Of a stretch of DNA of 64,000 nucleotides, positions 36,015 to 44,269 are shown piece by piece. The position numbers and the translations under genes were made by a program. This DNA is from Spirochaetes bacterium GWE1_32_154 (GTDB taxonomy: Bacteria > Spirochaetota > GWE2-31-10), in contig MIAY01000008.1 of the NCBI GenBank assembly GCA_001829315.1, positions 1-64,000 on the forward strand, in the 5' to 3' direction. The notes under the pieces were generated by a model. The model worked only from the letters and a program-made list of their open reading frames with translations. It did not search any database and had not been told where the DNA came from. Every line of letters begins with the position of its first letter. The stretch's first letter is position 1.

Positions 36015-38096
36015 ATGAATAATATCATTGAAGGTTTAAATAAAGAACAAATAGATGCTGTTTTAACCGAGTCAAAACGGGTACTTATTCTGGCAGGTGC
36101 CGGTTCCGGCAAAACTAAAACAATAACTTCCCGAATCATTCATCTTCTTAAAAATGAATCTGTATCACCTGAAAAAATCCTTGCATTAACATTTACTAAT
36201 AAAGCAGCGGGAGAAATGAAGTCCCGTATTGAGTCAATTACCGGTGAAATTCCTGGTTTATTGATAAAAACATTCCATTCTTTTGGTGCTTATTTTTTAA
36301 GAAGAACAGCAGAGGCTGTTGGTCGAAAACCAAATTTTATTATTTATGATGAAGATGATTCAAAAAAGATAATTGACAAAGTATTATCCGGCTTTCAAAT
36401 AAATAAATCTGATTACAATAAATATCGAAAATGGGTAAAGAATTTTAAACAAAAAATCGAAAAAGATGTGTTAGAAGATGATACTCAATTTATTGAAGTG
36501 TATAAAAGTTATAATGAACAGTTAAAACTCAATAATGCCTTTGATTTTGAAGATCTTATTTTACAACCTGTTAAGATTCTGATGGAAAAAGGCTCTATTT
36601 ATACCTATTACCGTAAAAAATTACAGTATATCCTTGTTGATGAATATCAGGATACCAATTACACGCAATATAGCTTATTGAAAGAATTAACTGATGATAA
36701 TTCAAATTTGATGGTTGTTGGTGATGAGGATCAGTCAATTTATAAATTTCGTGGTGCAGATGTTAATATTATTCTCAATTTTCCAAAAGACTATGCTAAT
36801 ACTCATATTATTAAATTAGAAAAAAATTACCGGTCTACATCAAATATTCTCAATTTAGCAAATGCAATTATCAGTCATAATATTAATAGGCTTGGAAAAA
36901 ATTTGTTTGCAGAAAATGGTGAAGGTGAGAATGTTAAATTACTTGAAAATGATGATGATTATGCTGAGGCACAAGCAGTTGCTCATATTATTCGTAGAGA
37001 TGAAATGGCGTATGCAGATACTGCAATTTTAGTAAGAACGAATAATCAAACCAGGGTTTTTGAACAGGTTTTTATGAAAAGCGGTATTCCGTTTAAAATT
37101 GTAGCCGGTGTTGGTTTTTATGACAGAGAGGAAATTAAAGATTGTCTGTCTATTTTGCGCTGGCTTTCAAATAATTCAGATTCTGTGGCATTTGAACGAT
37201 TTGCAAATAAACCCTCAAGAGGAATTGGAAAGAAGTCACTTGATATTTTTTTATCCACTGTTGCTCATTCATTTGATGGTGATATTATGAAAGCCTTATG
37301 TTTAATTGAAACAATATCAGGTATTACCGGTAAGGCATTAGCGGGTTTTAAAGAATTACGAAATGTTCTTATTGAAAAAGACGAAATTGTTTCATTTAAA
37401 TATTTAAGTGATTCTTTAGAATGGTTTTTAGATGCATTAAGAATATCAGAATACTTTAAAAATATCGATGATTCTGATGGTTCTGATCGAATTGGAAATA
37501 TACGGGAATTAATGATGACTCTTGAAAATGTTGACCCCGGTGTAGAGTCTATAACTGCATATCTCGAAGACAATGCATTAGTTTCTCAAACTGATCAATT
37601 AGATAATTCTGATGCGATAAAAATATTAACAGTTCATAATGCAAAAGGGCTTGAATTTAATAATGTATTTATTTGTGGAGTTGAAAGAGATATTTTCCCT
37701 CATTGTAACTCGGTTATTGAGGATGAGGATGGTATTGAAGAAGAACGAAGGCTTTTTTATGTGGCAATAACCAGAGCAAAACAGGTATTATATATAATGT
37801 ATGCCAATTCAAGGTCAATATATGGTGTGCGAAAATCAACAGGTAAGTCATTGTTTCTTACTCAAATACCATCTGATTTAATTGAGTTGATAAAAATTAA
37901 AAAAAATGATAGTATGGATTTTGAAAATAGTATTTTTCAAGTCGGTGAAATAGTACGCAGTAAGGATTATGGATCTGGAAGAGTTTTATCTCTTCGGAAA
38001 TCAGGGAAATACGATTTGGCATTAATTGATTTTTTTGATTATAGTCAGGTAGAAGTTATTGTACAATTTGCAAAATTGGAGAAAATTGATGATTGA
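36015..38096 (+). CDS. UvrD/PcrA/Rep-family DNA helicase
   Basis: SF1A 3'-5' DNA helicase of 693 residues. Motif Q/I: LNKEQIDAV and AGAGSGKTKT (27-36). Motif II is VDEYQDTN, motif III VGDEDQSIYKFRGAD, motif IV LEKNYRST, motif V VHNAKGLEFNNVFI, and motif VI EERRLFYVAITRAK. The C-terminal end has a KOW/tudor-like segment (FQVGEIVRSKDYGSGRVLSL) as in PcrA. It acts in repair or replication restart. Whether it is PcrA/UvrD or Rep cannot be decided without alignment. It overlaps gatC by eight bases. Confidence 0.93.
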   Translation: MNNIIEGLNKEQIDAVLTESKRVLILAGAGSGKTKTITSRIIHLLKNESVSPEKILALTFTNKAAGEMKSRIESITGEIPGLLIKTFHSFGAYFLRRTAEAVGRKPNFIIYDEDDSKKIIDKVLSGFQINKSDYNKYRKWVKNFKQKIEKDVLEDDTQFIEVYKSYNEQLKLNNAFDFEDLILQPVKILMEKGSIYTYYRKKLQYILVDEYQDTNYTQYSLLKELTDDNSNLMVVGDEDQSIYKFRGADVNIILNFPKDYANTHIIKLEKNYRSTSNILNLANAIISHNINRLGKNLFAENGEGENVKLLENDDDYAEAQAVAHIIRRDEMAYADTAILVRTNNQTRVFEQVFMKSGIPFKIVAGVGFYDREEIKDCLSILRWLSNNSDSVAFERFANKPSRGIGKKSLDIFLSTVAHSFDGDIMKALCLIETISGITGKALAGFKELRNVLIEKDEIVSFKYLSDSLEWFLDALRISEYFKNIDDSDGSDRIGNIRELMMTLENVDPGVESITAYLEDNALVSQTDQLDNSDAIKILTVHNAKGLEFNNVFICGVERDIFPHCNSVIEDEDGIEEERRLFYVAITRAKQVLYIMYANSRSIYGVRKSTGKSLFLTQIPSDLIELIKIKKNDSMDFENSIFQVGEIVRSKDYGSGRVLSLRKSGKYDLALIDFFDYSQVEVIVQFAKLEKIDD

Positions 38097-38376
38097 TGAA
38101 AACATGATTGATAGATTACTCGATATGTCAAGACTTGATGTTCCTTCAGATGAGAAAACTAAGTTTGTAAAACAATTAAATGATATATTGGGGTATATAG
38201 AAAAAATTACCAGTTTAGATACAAGTAGTATAGATGATAGAGAAAGTGTTTTTGATATAAAAAATGTTTTTTCTGATGATGTGATTGAAGATGGTTTATC
38301 TCCTTCCCGGTTACGAAAATATACAAAAAATTATTTAGACGGGTATTATGCTGTTCCTAAGATTTTAAGTAAGTAA
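38089..38376 (+). CDS. gatC: Asp/Glu-tRNA amidotransferase subunit C (GatC)
   Basis: Small stabilising subunit of the GatCAB amidotransferase, which makes Gln-tRNA(Gln) and/or Asn-tRNA(Asn). MIDRLLDMSRLDV, FVKQLNDILGYIEKI and a DGYYAVPKIL C-terminus are the family signature. Start 38089 has GGAG seven bases upstream; the in-frame codon at 38059 is inside the helicase gene and rejected. gatA and gatB do not follow, so the amidotransferase genes are split in this genome. Confidence 0.88.
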   Translation: MIDENMIDRLLDMSRLDVPSDEKTKFVKQLNDILGYIEKITSLDTSSIDDRESVFDIKNVFSDDVIEDGLSPSRLRKYTKNYLDGYYAVPKILSK

Positions 38377-38482
38377 CAATGTTTTGGTTATGTAATCTTC
38401 ATTTGTAGTAATGCTGATGTCGATTTTTAAGGTTAATAATATAATATAAAAATAAGCATTTTTTTTATCATTAGATTATCCT

Positions 38483-38603
38483 GAGTCTCATGCAAAAAAC
38501 CTTTTTTTATCTCGAATTTTTGTATGAGGTTTCTTCTAATGCGATTTTTTCGCATATGGCGGACGCAAAATTAAGTACTCTTGATTTTTGCAAGAGCCTT
38601 TAC
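38483..38603 (+). repeat. Dispersed hairpin repeat, full-length copy 3
   Basis: About 121 bp. First hairpin: GAGTCTCATGCAAAAAAC, T tract, TCTCGAATTTTTGTATGAGG. Central hairpin: GCGATTTTTTCGC followed by ATATGGCGGACGCAAAATTAA. Closing arm: CTCTTGATTTTTGCAAGAGCC. Relative to other copies, the first stem changes CTCTTG to CTCATG, and the opposite arm changes CAAGAG to TATGAG, so pairing is kept. It lies between gatC and typA. Confidence 0.8.
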
Positions 38604-38650
38604 TATATATATTTTTTTTTCAATTATAACAACAGGAGATTTTAAACAAA

Positions 38651-40471
38651 ATGGATCAAAGTCAAATACGTAACATTGCAATAATTGCACATGTCGATCA
38701 TGGAAAAACAACATTAGTTGATCAGTTATTTAAGCAAACAGGAAGTTTTAGAAATAATCAGGTCGTTCAGGAACGATTAATGGATTCGCTTGATCTTGAA
38801 AAAGAAAGAGGGATTACTATATCTGCAAAGAACGGATCTTTTAGATATGAAGGTTTTCATGTAAATATTATAGATACTCCGGGACATGCCGATTTCGGTG
38901 GTCAGGTTGAGCGAATTTTAAATATGGTTGATGGCGCTGTATTACTTGTTGATGCTTCTGAAGGGCCTATGCCACAGACATATTATGTATTAAAAAAAGC
39001 ATTAGCATTACAGTTACCGATAATAGTTTGTATTAATAAAATAGATAAAAAAGATGCACGACCGGCGTGGGTGGTTGAAAGAGTTATTGATTTATTTATT
39101 AAATTAAATGCTCCGGATCATTGTCTTGATTTTCCGGTTGTTTACTCATCTGCCAGAGATGGTTGGGCTACTGATGATTTTACTGTTAAAACAGATAATT
39201 TAACTGCTTTGTATAAAAAAATTATTGAGTACATCCCGCAACCAAAAGGTGATCCTAATGGTCCGATTCAGTTTCTTGTAAGTACATTAACAAATTCACA
39301 GTTTCTTGGAAGACTGGCTATCGGTAAACTTTGTTCCGGTTCAATTAAAGTCAACTGTCCTGCAGTTGTAGCAACGCCGGACTCAATCGGTTCAACAGTG
39401 AGAATATCAAAAATATATAAATTCGAAACAAATAAAATGGTTGAGGCTGAAAGTGCATCTGCCGGAGAAATTGTTGCAATTGCAGGAATTGAAGATATTT
39501 CAATCGGTCAGACAATTACATCAGTTGATAATCCTAAACCATTACCATATATGGAACTTGATCAACCGACAATTTCAATGAACTTCTTGCCCAACGATTC
39601 TCCATTTGCTGGAACAGAAGGTAAATATGTTACTTCAAGACATATTCGTGAACGATTATTAAAAGAAACATTAAATGATGTTGCATTAAAAGTTCAGGAA
39701 CTTACAACAACTGTTGGTTATAAAGTATCAGGACGTGGTGAGCTTCATTTATCAATTCTGATTGAAACGATGAGAAGAGAAGGGTATGAATTTCAGGTTT
39801 CCCGACCTGAAGTTATTATGAAAAAAGAGGGTGACACTGTTTTAGAACCATTTGAAGAGTTAACGGTTGATGTCGCAGAAGAATATTCAGGTGCAATTAT
39901 AAAAAGACTTAATGAACGAAAAGGTCTTCTTCTTGAAGTTTTTCAGGAAGATGGAATGGCTCGAATCGTTTATAAGATACCGACACGAGGGTTACTTGGT
40001 TTTAGATCAGAGTTTATGACTGAAACACGTGGTATGGGTGTAATGAATTATGTTTTTATGGAATATGATAAATTTTGTGGTGAAATAAAACATAGAATAA
40101 ATGGTGCTATGGTATCAACAGAGAATTGTGTTTCTGTTGCCTATGCATTATTTAATCTTCAAAGTAGAGGTAAGTTTTTCTTAGGTCCTCAAGAAAAGAT
40201 TTATGAAGGACAGGTTATCGGGGAACATTCAAGAGATAATGATTTGTATGTTAATCCCGGAAAAGGTAAGAAGCTTACTAATATGAGAGCATCAGGTAGT
40301 GATGAAAATGTTATTTTAACGCCTGTTACGAAATTAAGTCTTGAAAATTGTATAGAGTTTATTAATGATGATGAACTTGTTGAAGTTACCCCAAAGAGTA
40401 TACGACTTAGAAAATTCTATTTAAAAGAATCTGATAGAAAAAAAGCTGAGAATACAGCAAAAAGAAGCTAA
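38651..40471 (+). CDS. typA: Ribosome-associated GTPase TypA/BipA
   Basis: Translational GTPase of the EF-G family. G1 AHVDHGKTT (14-22), switch I ERGITI, DTPGHADF (about 74-81), NKIDKKDA (about 127-134), then EF-G-like domains II, III and V, with the TypA-specific C-terminal part. At 606 residues it is the family length. It works in ribosome assembly and stress adaptation. It is flanked on both sides by copies of the dispersed hairpin repeat; AGGAG precedes the start. Confidence 0.95.
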   Translation: MDQSQIRNIAIIAHVDHGKTTLVDQLFKQTGSFRNNQVVQERLMDSLDLEKERGITISAKNGSFRYEGFHVNIIDTPGHADFGGQVERILNMVDGAVLLVDASEGPMPQTYYVLKKALALQLPIIVCINKIDKKDARPAWVVERVIDLFIKLNAPDHCLDFPVVYSSARDGWATDDFTVKTDNLTALYKKIIEYIPQPKGDPNGPIQFLVSTLTNSQFLGRLAIGKLCSGSIKVNCPAVVATPDSIGSTVRISKIYKFETNKMVEAESASAGEIVAIAGIEDISIGQTITSVDNPKPLPYMELDQPTISMNFLPNDSPFAGTEGKYVTSRHIRERLLKETLNDVALKVQELTTTVGYKVSGRGELHLSILIETMRREGYEFQVSRPEVIMKKEGDTVLEPFEELTVDVAEEYSGAIIKRLNERKGLLLEVFQEDGMARIVYKIPTRGLLGFRSEFMTETRGMGVMNYVFMEYDKFCGEIKHRINGAMVSTENCVSVAYALFNLQSRGKFFLGPQEKIYEGQVIGEHSRDNDLYVNPGKGKKLTNMRASGSDENVILTPVTKLSLENCIEFINDDELVEVTPKSIRLRKFYLKESDRKKAENTAKRS

Positions 40472-40478
40472 TTTCTTA

Positions 40479-40638
40479 AGTCTCTTGCAAAAAAACTTTT
40501 TTTATCTCGAATTTTTGCAAGAGGCTACTTGGGTTGCATGCCCGAGCAGTAATGTATTCGTTACGACCAGGGGCTAATGTGATTATATCGCATTTGGCGG
40601 ACGCAAAATTAAGCACTCTTGATTTTGTAAGAGCCTCT
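40479..40638 (+). repeat. Dispersed hairpin repeat, copy 4 with extra internal segment
   Basis: First hairpin CTCTTGCAAAAAAAC / TCGAATTTTTGCAAGAGGC (40481-40525), then about 55 bases absent from other copies, then ATATCGCATTTGGCGGACGCAAAATTAAG and the closing CTCTTGATTTTGTAAGAGCCTC. It begins eight bases after the typA stop codon, and its first hairpin could serve as a terminator-like structure. Confidence 0.78.
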
Positions 40639-40653
40639 TTTGCAGTTATAATT

Positions 40654-40701
40654 CCTCATGCATAATGAAACAATAATACATTGTTTCCTGCATGAGGTTT
40701 T
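40654..40701 (+). terminator. Intrinsic terminator
   Basis: CCTCATGCA pairs with TGCATGAGG, and inside it ATGAAACAAT pairs with ATTGTTTC; TTTTT follows. It ends transcription before the small gene at 40743. Confidence 0.7.
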
Positions 40702-40742
40702 TCTTAATCTGAGTAAATTACCATTTTTTTAAAGGATGAAGT

Positions 40743-41039
40743 ATGTATACAGCAACTATGCGTTATGTTTTTAAAAGTGATTTTTTTATGGAAGGATGCA
40801 GAATCTGGAATGACACTGTGATGATAAAAGCAATCGGGACACCAGGTCTTGTTCGTATGCAGTTACTTACCGGTAAATCAGAAGCACTTGCTGTTGGTAC
40901 CTGGGAAGATAAGTCGTTTGCTGAGCAATTTATGCAATCAGGTGTATTTAAAGTCTTACTTGAAAAACTCTCCGGAATGCTTATATCGGATCCCATACCA
41001 GAACAATGGAATCTAACCTATTTTTATGGCTCTAAATAA
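40743..41039 (+). CDS. Small protein, possible dimeric alpha-beta barrel
   Basis: 98 residues with no signal or membrane span. The pattern of a strand, a helix with WNDTVMIKAIGTPG, then LLTGKSEALAVGTWEDKSFAEQFMQSGVF resembles ABM-type dimeric alpha/beta-barrel proteins, which include monooxygenases and non-catalytic stress proteins. Recognition is weak and no heme ligand is assigned. AAAGGATGA precedes the ATG, and a terminator upstream and the next gene's own spacing suggest a single-gene unit. Confidence 0.5.
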   Translation: MYTATMRYVFKSDFFMEGCRIWNDTVMIKAIGTPGLVRMQLLTGKSEALAVGTWEDKSFAEQFMQSGVFKVLLEKLSGMLISDPIPEQWNLTYFYGSK

Positions 41040-41119
41040 AATTGTCTTCAGGTTTTCTCTTGCATGATATTACCTGTGTGTTAGTCTTTATTGAATATTT
41101 TTTATAATCGGAGTAGAAT

Positions 41120-42538
41120 ATGGAATATATTGTTTCAAAATTTGGTGGTTGGGCAAATGCCTCATCAGATAATGTTAAAAGAGCAGCAGATCTTTTTCAG
41201 TCAAATCCCCAAAGAAGGATTAAGATTGATTCGGCGGTAGGTAAAGTCGATGGTTTACCTAAAGTTACTGATTTATTAGTTGAAGGTGCGGAAATTGCTT
41301 TAAAAAGCGGAACATTTCCTGATGAAATATTTAATAAAATAAAATTAAACCATTATTTCGTTTTTAAACCACTTGGCGTTACCGAAAAAAAAATAGATGA
41401 AGTATTATCGATTTTATCAATACATATCAGTAAAAAAGATCAATTATCTCCTGATCATTTTCGTGCATTAATAATTGGTAGCGGTGAGGAACTTTTTGCA
41501 CGGTTGGATGCTTTCTATCTTAGTGAAATCAGGGGGTTAAAAGCACAATTTGTTGACCCTAAAGATATTGGCCATTACTTAAGTGGTCATCCGCTAAATG
41601 GCAGGATAACTCATGAAGCATATGAGAATTTGGCAAAATTAAAAGACAGTGATTATATTGTTGTATATCCCGGTTTTTATGGGGTTGATACCAGTGATAA
41701 ACCGATGATTTACAGTCGTGGTGGTACTGATAAAACAGCTGCGGATATTGCTAAAGCTGTTAATGCTACGATGTATGAGAACTGGAAGGATGTTGATGGT
41801 ATATATTCAGCTGATCCGCGAATTATTTCTAACCCTGAATTGATGAACGAAGTAACATACAAAGAAATTAGAGAGTTATCATATATCAGTTTTAATGTAT
41901 TGCATCAGGAGGCTATGCTTCCGGTTATGCATGCAAATATTCCTATTAATATAAAAAATCTTCATAAACCTGATAGTAAAGGAACTTTGATTGTTAATGA
42001 CAGAGAAATAAATCCTAAGAGACCGGTTATTGGTATAGCAGGTTTAAAAGGTTTATGTAGTATTAATCTTGAAAAATGCTTAATGAATGAAGAAGTTGGT
42101 TTTTCAGATAAAGTACTTTCATTATTCAGAGAAAACAGAATTAGTATTGAACAAATTACAACCGGCATTGATTCAATTGGTCTATTAGTTAAAGATTCTG
42201 AATTTGATGAAAAATCAGTTCATATTGGTGTTTCCGAATCATTACGAAAACCAATCGATAAAGATGAATTTTGTCATTTTTTAAAGAAACAGCTCCATGC
42301 AGATAAGGTGCAAATTAGAACGGATCGAACCGTGATTTGTATCGTTGGTGAGGGGATGAGGAATCATATAGGAACATTAAGTAAAATATCAAAGGTATTG
42401 TCTGATGCTCGAATTAATATTGAGATAATTGATCAGGGGCCAAGTGAGCGAAATATAATTATTGGCATAAAAGATGATTCTGAAGGTTCTGTTTCAAAGA
42501 AAGCTGTTCAGCTGATTTATAATGAGTTTTTCTCATAA
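41120..42538 (+). CDS. Aspartate kinase with C-terminal ACT domains
   Basis: Catalyses the first step from aspartate to lysine, threonine and methionine. Amino-acid-kinase motifs are SRGGTDKTAADIA, YENWKDVDGIYSADPR and VLHQEAMLPVMHANIPI. Tandem ACT domains (about 310-472, VGEGMRNHIGTLSKI) provide feedback control. The usual KFGG(T/S)S opening reads KFGGWANAS here, so the residue after the glycines is tryptophan. The kinase is otherwise complete at 472 residues. Pathway neighbours are absent, so which end product regulates it is unknown. A GGAG site precedes the ATG. Confidence 0.9.
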   Translation: MEYIVSKFGGWANASSDNVKRAADLFQSNPQRRIKIDSAVGKVDGLPKVTDLLVEGAEIALKSGTFPDEIFNKIKLNHYFVFKPLGVTEKKIDEVLSILSIHISKKDQLSPDHFRALIIGSGEELFARLDAFYLSEIRGLKAQFVDPKDIGHYLSGHPLNGRITHEAYENLAKLKDSDYIVVYPGFYGVDTSDKPMIYSRGGTDKTAADIAKAVNATMYENWKDVDGIYSADPRIISNPELMNEVTYKEIRELSYISFNVLHQEAMLPVMHANIPINIKNLHKPDSKGTLIVNDREINPKRPVIGIAGLKGLCSINLEKCLMNEEVGFSDKVLSLFRENRISIEQITTGIDSIGLLVKDSEFDEKSVHIGVSESLRKPIDKDEFCHFLKKQLHADKVQIRTDRTVICIVGEGMRNHIGTLSKISKVLSDARINIEIIDQGPSERNIIIGIKDDSEGSVSKKAVQLIYNEFFS

Positions 42539-42548
42539 TTAGTTAATG

Positions 42549-42577
42549 AAGCTGACTGGTATTAGTCAGCTTTTTTT
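42549..42577. terminator. Intrinsic terminator after the aspartate kinase gene
   Basis: AAGCTGACT and AGTCAGCTT form a 9-bp stem followed by seven T. It overlaps the last codon of the convergent Nudix gene. Confidence 0.85.
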
Positions 42578-43236
42578 ATAATTTTCCCTTTTAAATACAT
42601 TTCATATTCGTATATAAAGTTCTCAGTTGTCTGGTTTGTTTTGATGAGCACTTCAATTTCTTTTGTTGTGAAAAAATCTAATTGCTCAATTTCTTTTTTC
42701 TCTTTAACAAATGGACCTTCACTTCTATACATGTATGAATGGACAAATTCTCTTTCTATTTTTGACTCATAGATATACTCAGTAATTAATTGCAGTAGCG
42801 AAAAATCAGGTGTTATTCCAATTTCTTCTTCACATTCCCGAATAAGAGCATTTTTAACACTTTCATCGGAGGAAATATGTCCGCCGACTGCTGTATCCCA
42901 TTTACCCGGTTGAATGTCTTTATTATGAGACCTTTTTTGTAATAAAATATTTCCATTTTTATTATAAATGTGAATATGAACTACAGGATGAAGTAATTTA
43001 GAGCCGTTATGGCAAACAGATCGTGGGGCTTTACTTACCGTTATTCCATTTTCATTTAAAATATCAAAAATTTCTTCTTTTTTTTGTGTTGAAATAAAAG
43101 ATACAAAGGATTTAAGTATTTTGAGAACAAAAAAAGAAGTAAGAAATGAAAAAATAATATATAAAGATATTTTTTTTGTAATTTTCATGATAAAATAATA
43201 TACCATATAATTAAATAAAAATGGAAATAATTTCAA
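42562..43236 (-). CDS. Membrane-anchored Nudix hydrolase
   Basis: Nudix-fold hydrolase with box GHISSDE...ALIRECEEEIG (Gly119, Glu125, Arg133-Glu134, Glu137-Glu138, Gly140). HPVVHIHIYNKNGNILLQKRS and the box spacing resemble the IPP-isomerase/YfcD-like subgroup. An N-terminal hydrophobic stretch (about 22-45) is unusual for the group and suggests a membrane anchor. The start is uncertain: the first ATG (43236) and Met17 (43188) both lack a clear ribosome site, and a start after the hydrophobic stretch cannot be excluded. Substrate unknown. Confidence 0.7.
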   Translation of the reverse strand: MKLFPFLFNYMVYYFIMKITKKISLYIIFSFLTSFFVLKILKSFVSFISTQKKEEIFDILNENGITVSKAPRSVCHNGSKLLHPVVHIHIYNKNGNILLQKRSHNKDIQPGKWDTAVGGHISSDESVKNALIRECEEEIGITPDFSLLQLITEYIYESKIEREFVHSYMYRSEGPFVKEKKEIEQLDFFTTKEIEVLIKTNQTTENFIYEYEMYLKGKIIKKAD

Positions 43237-43271
43237 TTATTTCTAATTGAAATTATTTACAAGGAATCAAA

Positions 43272-43592
43272 ATGGATCATATATCCAAAAAGTATTTCGA
43301 AAAACAAATTGATTTTACAAATACATTTCAACGTTATTCGCAATGCAAATATTATCCGTGTCATAGTTTTCATGAGACTCAGCAATATCAGAATTGTTTA
43401 TTTTGCTATTGTCCAATTTATCCTTGTGAAAATGAATCTGTTGGCGGTAAATGGACTAGAGGAAGTGCTGAACTTGTTTGGGATTGTAAGGAATGTAATT
43501 TTATACACCTTGATTCTACGGTAAAAAAGATTTTAGAATTATTTTATGCCGGTAAAAGTACTAACGAAATAAAAGAAATTTTATTTTTATAA
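43272..43592 (+). CDS. Cysteine-rich small domain protein
   Basis: 106-residue protein with a dense cysteine pattern: SQCKYYPCH, NCLFCYCPIYPCEN and WDCKECNFIH. This matches the cysteine-rich small domain often found near or fused to cobalamin genes such as the threonine-phosphate decarboxylase, and it probably binds metal. The C-terminal 25 residues form a small helix pair (VKKILELFYAGKSTNEIKEI). Here it is not beside the cob operon but upstream of efp. AAGGAATC precedes the ATG. Confidence 0.65.
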   Translation: MDHISKKYFEKQIDFTNTFQRYSQCKYYPCHSFHETQQYQNCLFCYCPIYPCENESVGGKWTRGSAELVWDCKECNFIHLDSTVKKILELFYAGKSTNEIKEILFL

Positions 43593-43599
43593 AGCTCTT

Positions 43600-43628
43600 T
43601 TGACAAAATTAAAAAAAAAATATATAAG
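43600..43628 (+). promoter_or_regulatory. Promoter of efp
   Basis: TTGACA at 43600-43605, exactly 17 bases, and TATAAG at 43623-43628, a near-consensus housekeeping promoter about 73 bases before the efp ATG. Confidence 0.7.
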
Positions 43629-43701
43629 ATATCAAAGGTCGGATTTTAAAATATTTTTTATTTCAGATCATAAAAAATTATAGAATAAGGTTGGTTTATC
43701 T

Positions 43702-44268
43702 ATGTTAATCAATGTGCAGGATATTAGAAAAGGTAATATTTACAAAATGGATGGTGACCTTTGGACTGTTATGGCATTTCAACATGTAACACCGGGTAAA
43801 GGTGGAGCTTTTGTTAAAGTTAAAGCCAGAAATATGAAAACAGGTAATCAGAAAGAGTTAAATTACAGATCAGGCGAAAAGATTGAAATTGTTGAAGTTT
43901 ATGAAAAAGGTGCAACATATTTATATGATGAGGGTGATGATTGCGTATTTATGGATGATGAGTCATTTGAGCAATATCATGTACCAATTGAGCTTTGTGA
44001 GGATGTAAAAAATTTTGTTGTGTTAAATGGTAAAGTGAGACTTTCTGTTCACGATACAACGGTTTTATCAGCTAATCCTGAAACGTTTATTGTTATGGAA
44101 GTAAAAGAAGCTGATGCCGGTGTGAAGGGTGATACGGTAACTAAAACTACTAAATCGATTCAAATTGAAACAGGTTATTCAATTCAAGTTCCTCTTTTTA
44201 TAAAAGTTGGAGATAACGTTAAAATTGATACTAGAACTGGTGAATATTTAGAGAGGGTTAATAGTTAA
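43702..44268 (+). CDS. efp: Translation elongation factor P
   Basis: EF-P relieves ribosome stalling at polyproline stretches. The N-terminal KOW-like domain contains FQHVTPGKGGAFVKVKARN; Lys33 in the PGKGG loop is the residue that many bacteria modify. Two OB-type domains follow, the last with GDNVKIDTRTGEYLERV. 188 residues is exact family length. The modification enzymes are not in this window. An AAGGT site and a strong promoter precede it; a TTG-started gene follows one base after its stop codon. Confidence 0.96.
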   Translation: MLINVQDIRKGNIYKMDGDLWTVMAFQHVTPGKGGAFVKVKARNMKTGNQKELNYRSGEKIEIVEVYEKGATYLYDEGDDCVFMDDESFEQYHVPIELCEDVKNFVVLNGKVRLSVHDTTVLSANPETFIVMEVKEADAGVKGDTVTKTTKSIQIETGYSIQVPLFIKVGDNVKIDTRTGEYLERVNS

Positions 44269-44269
44269 A

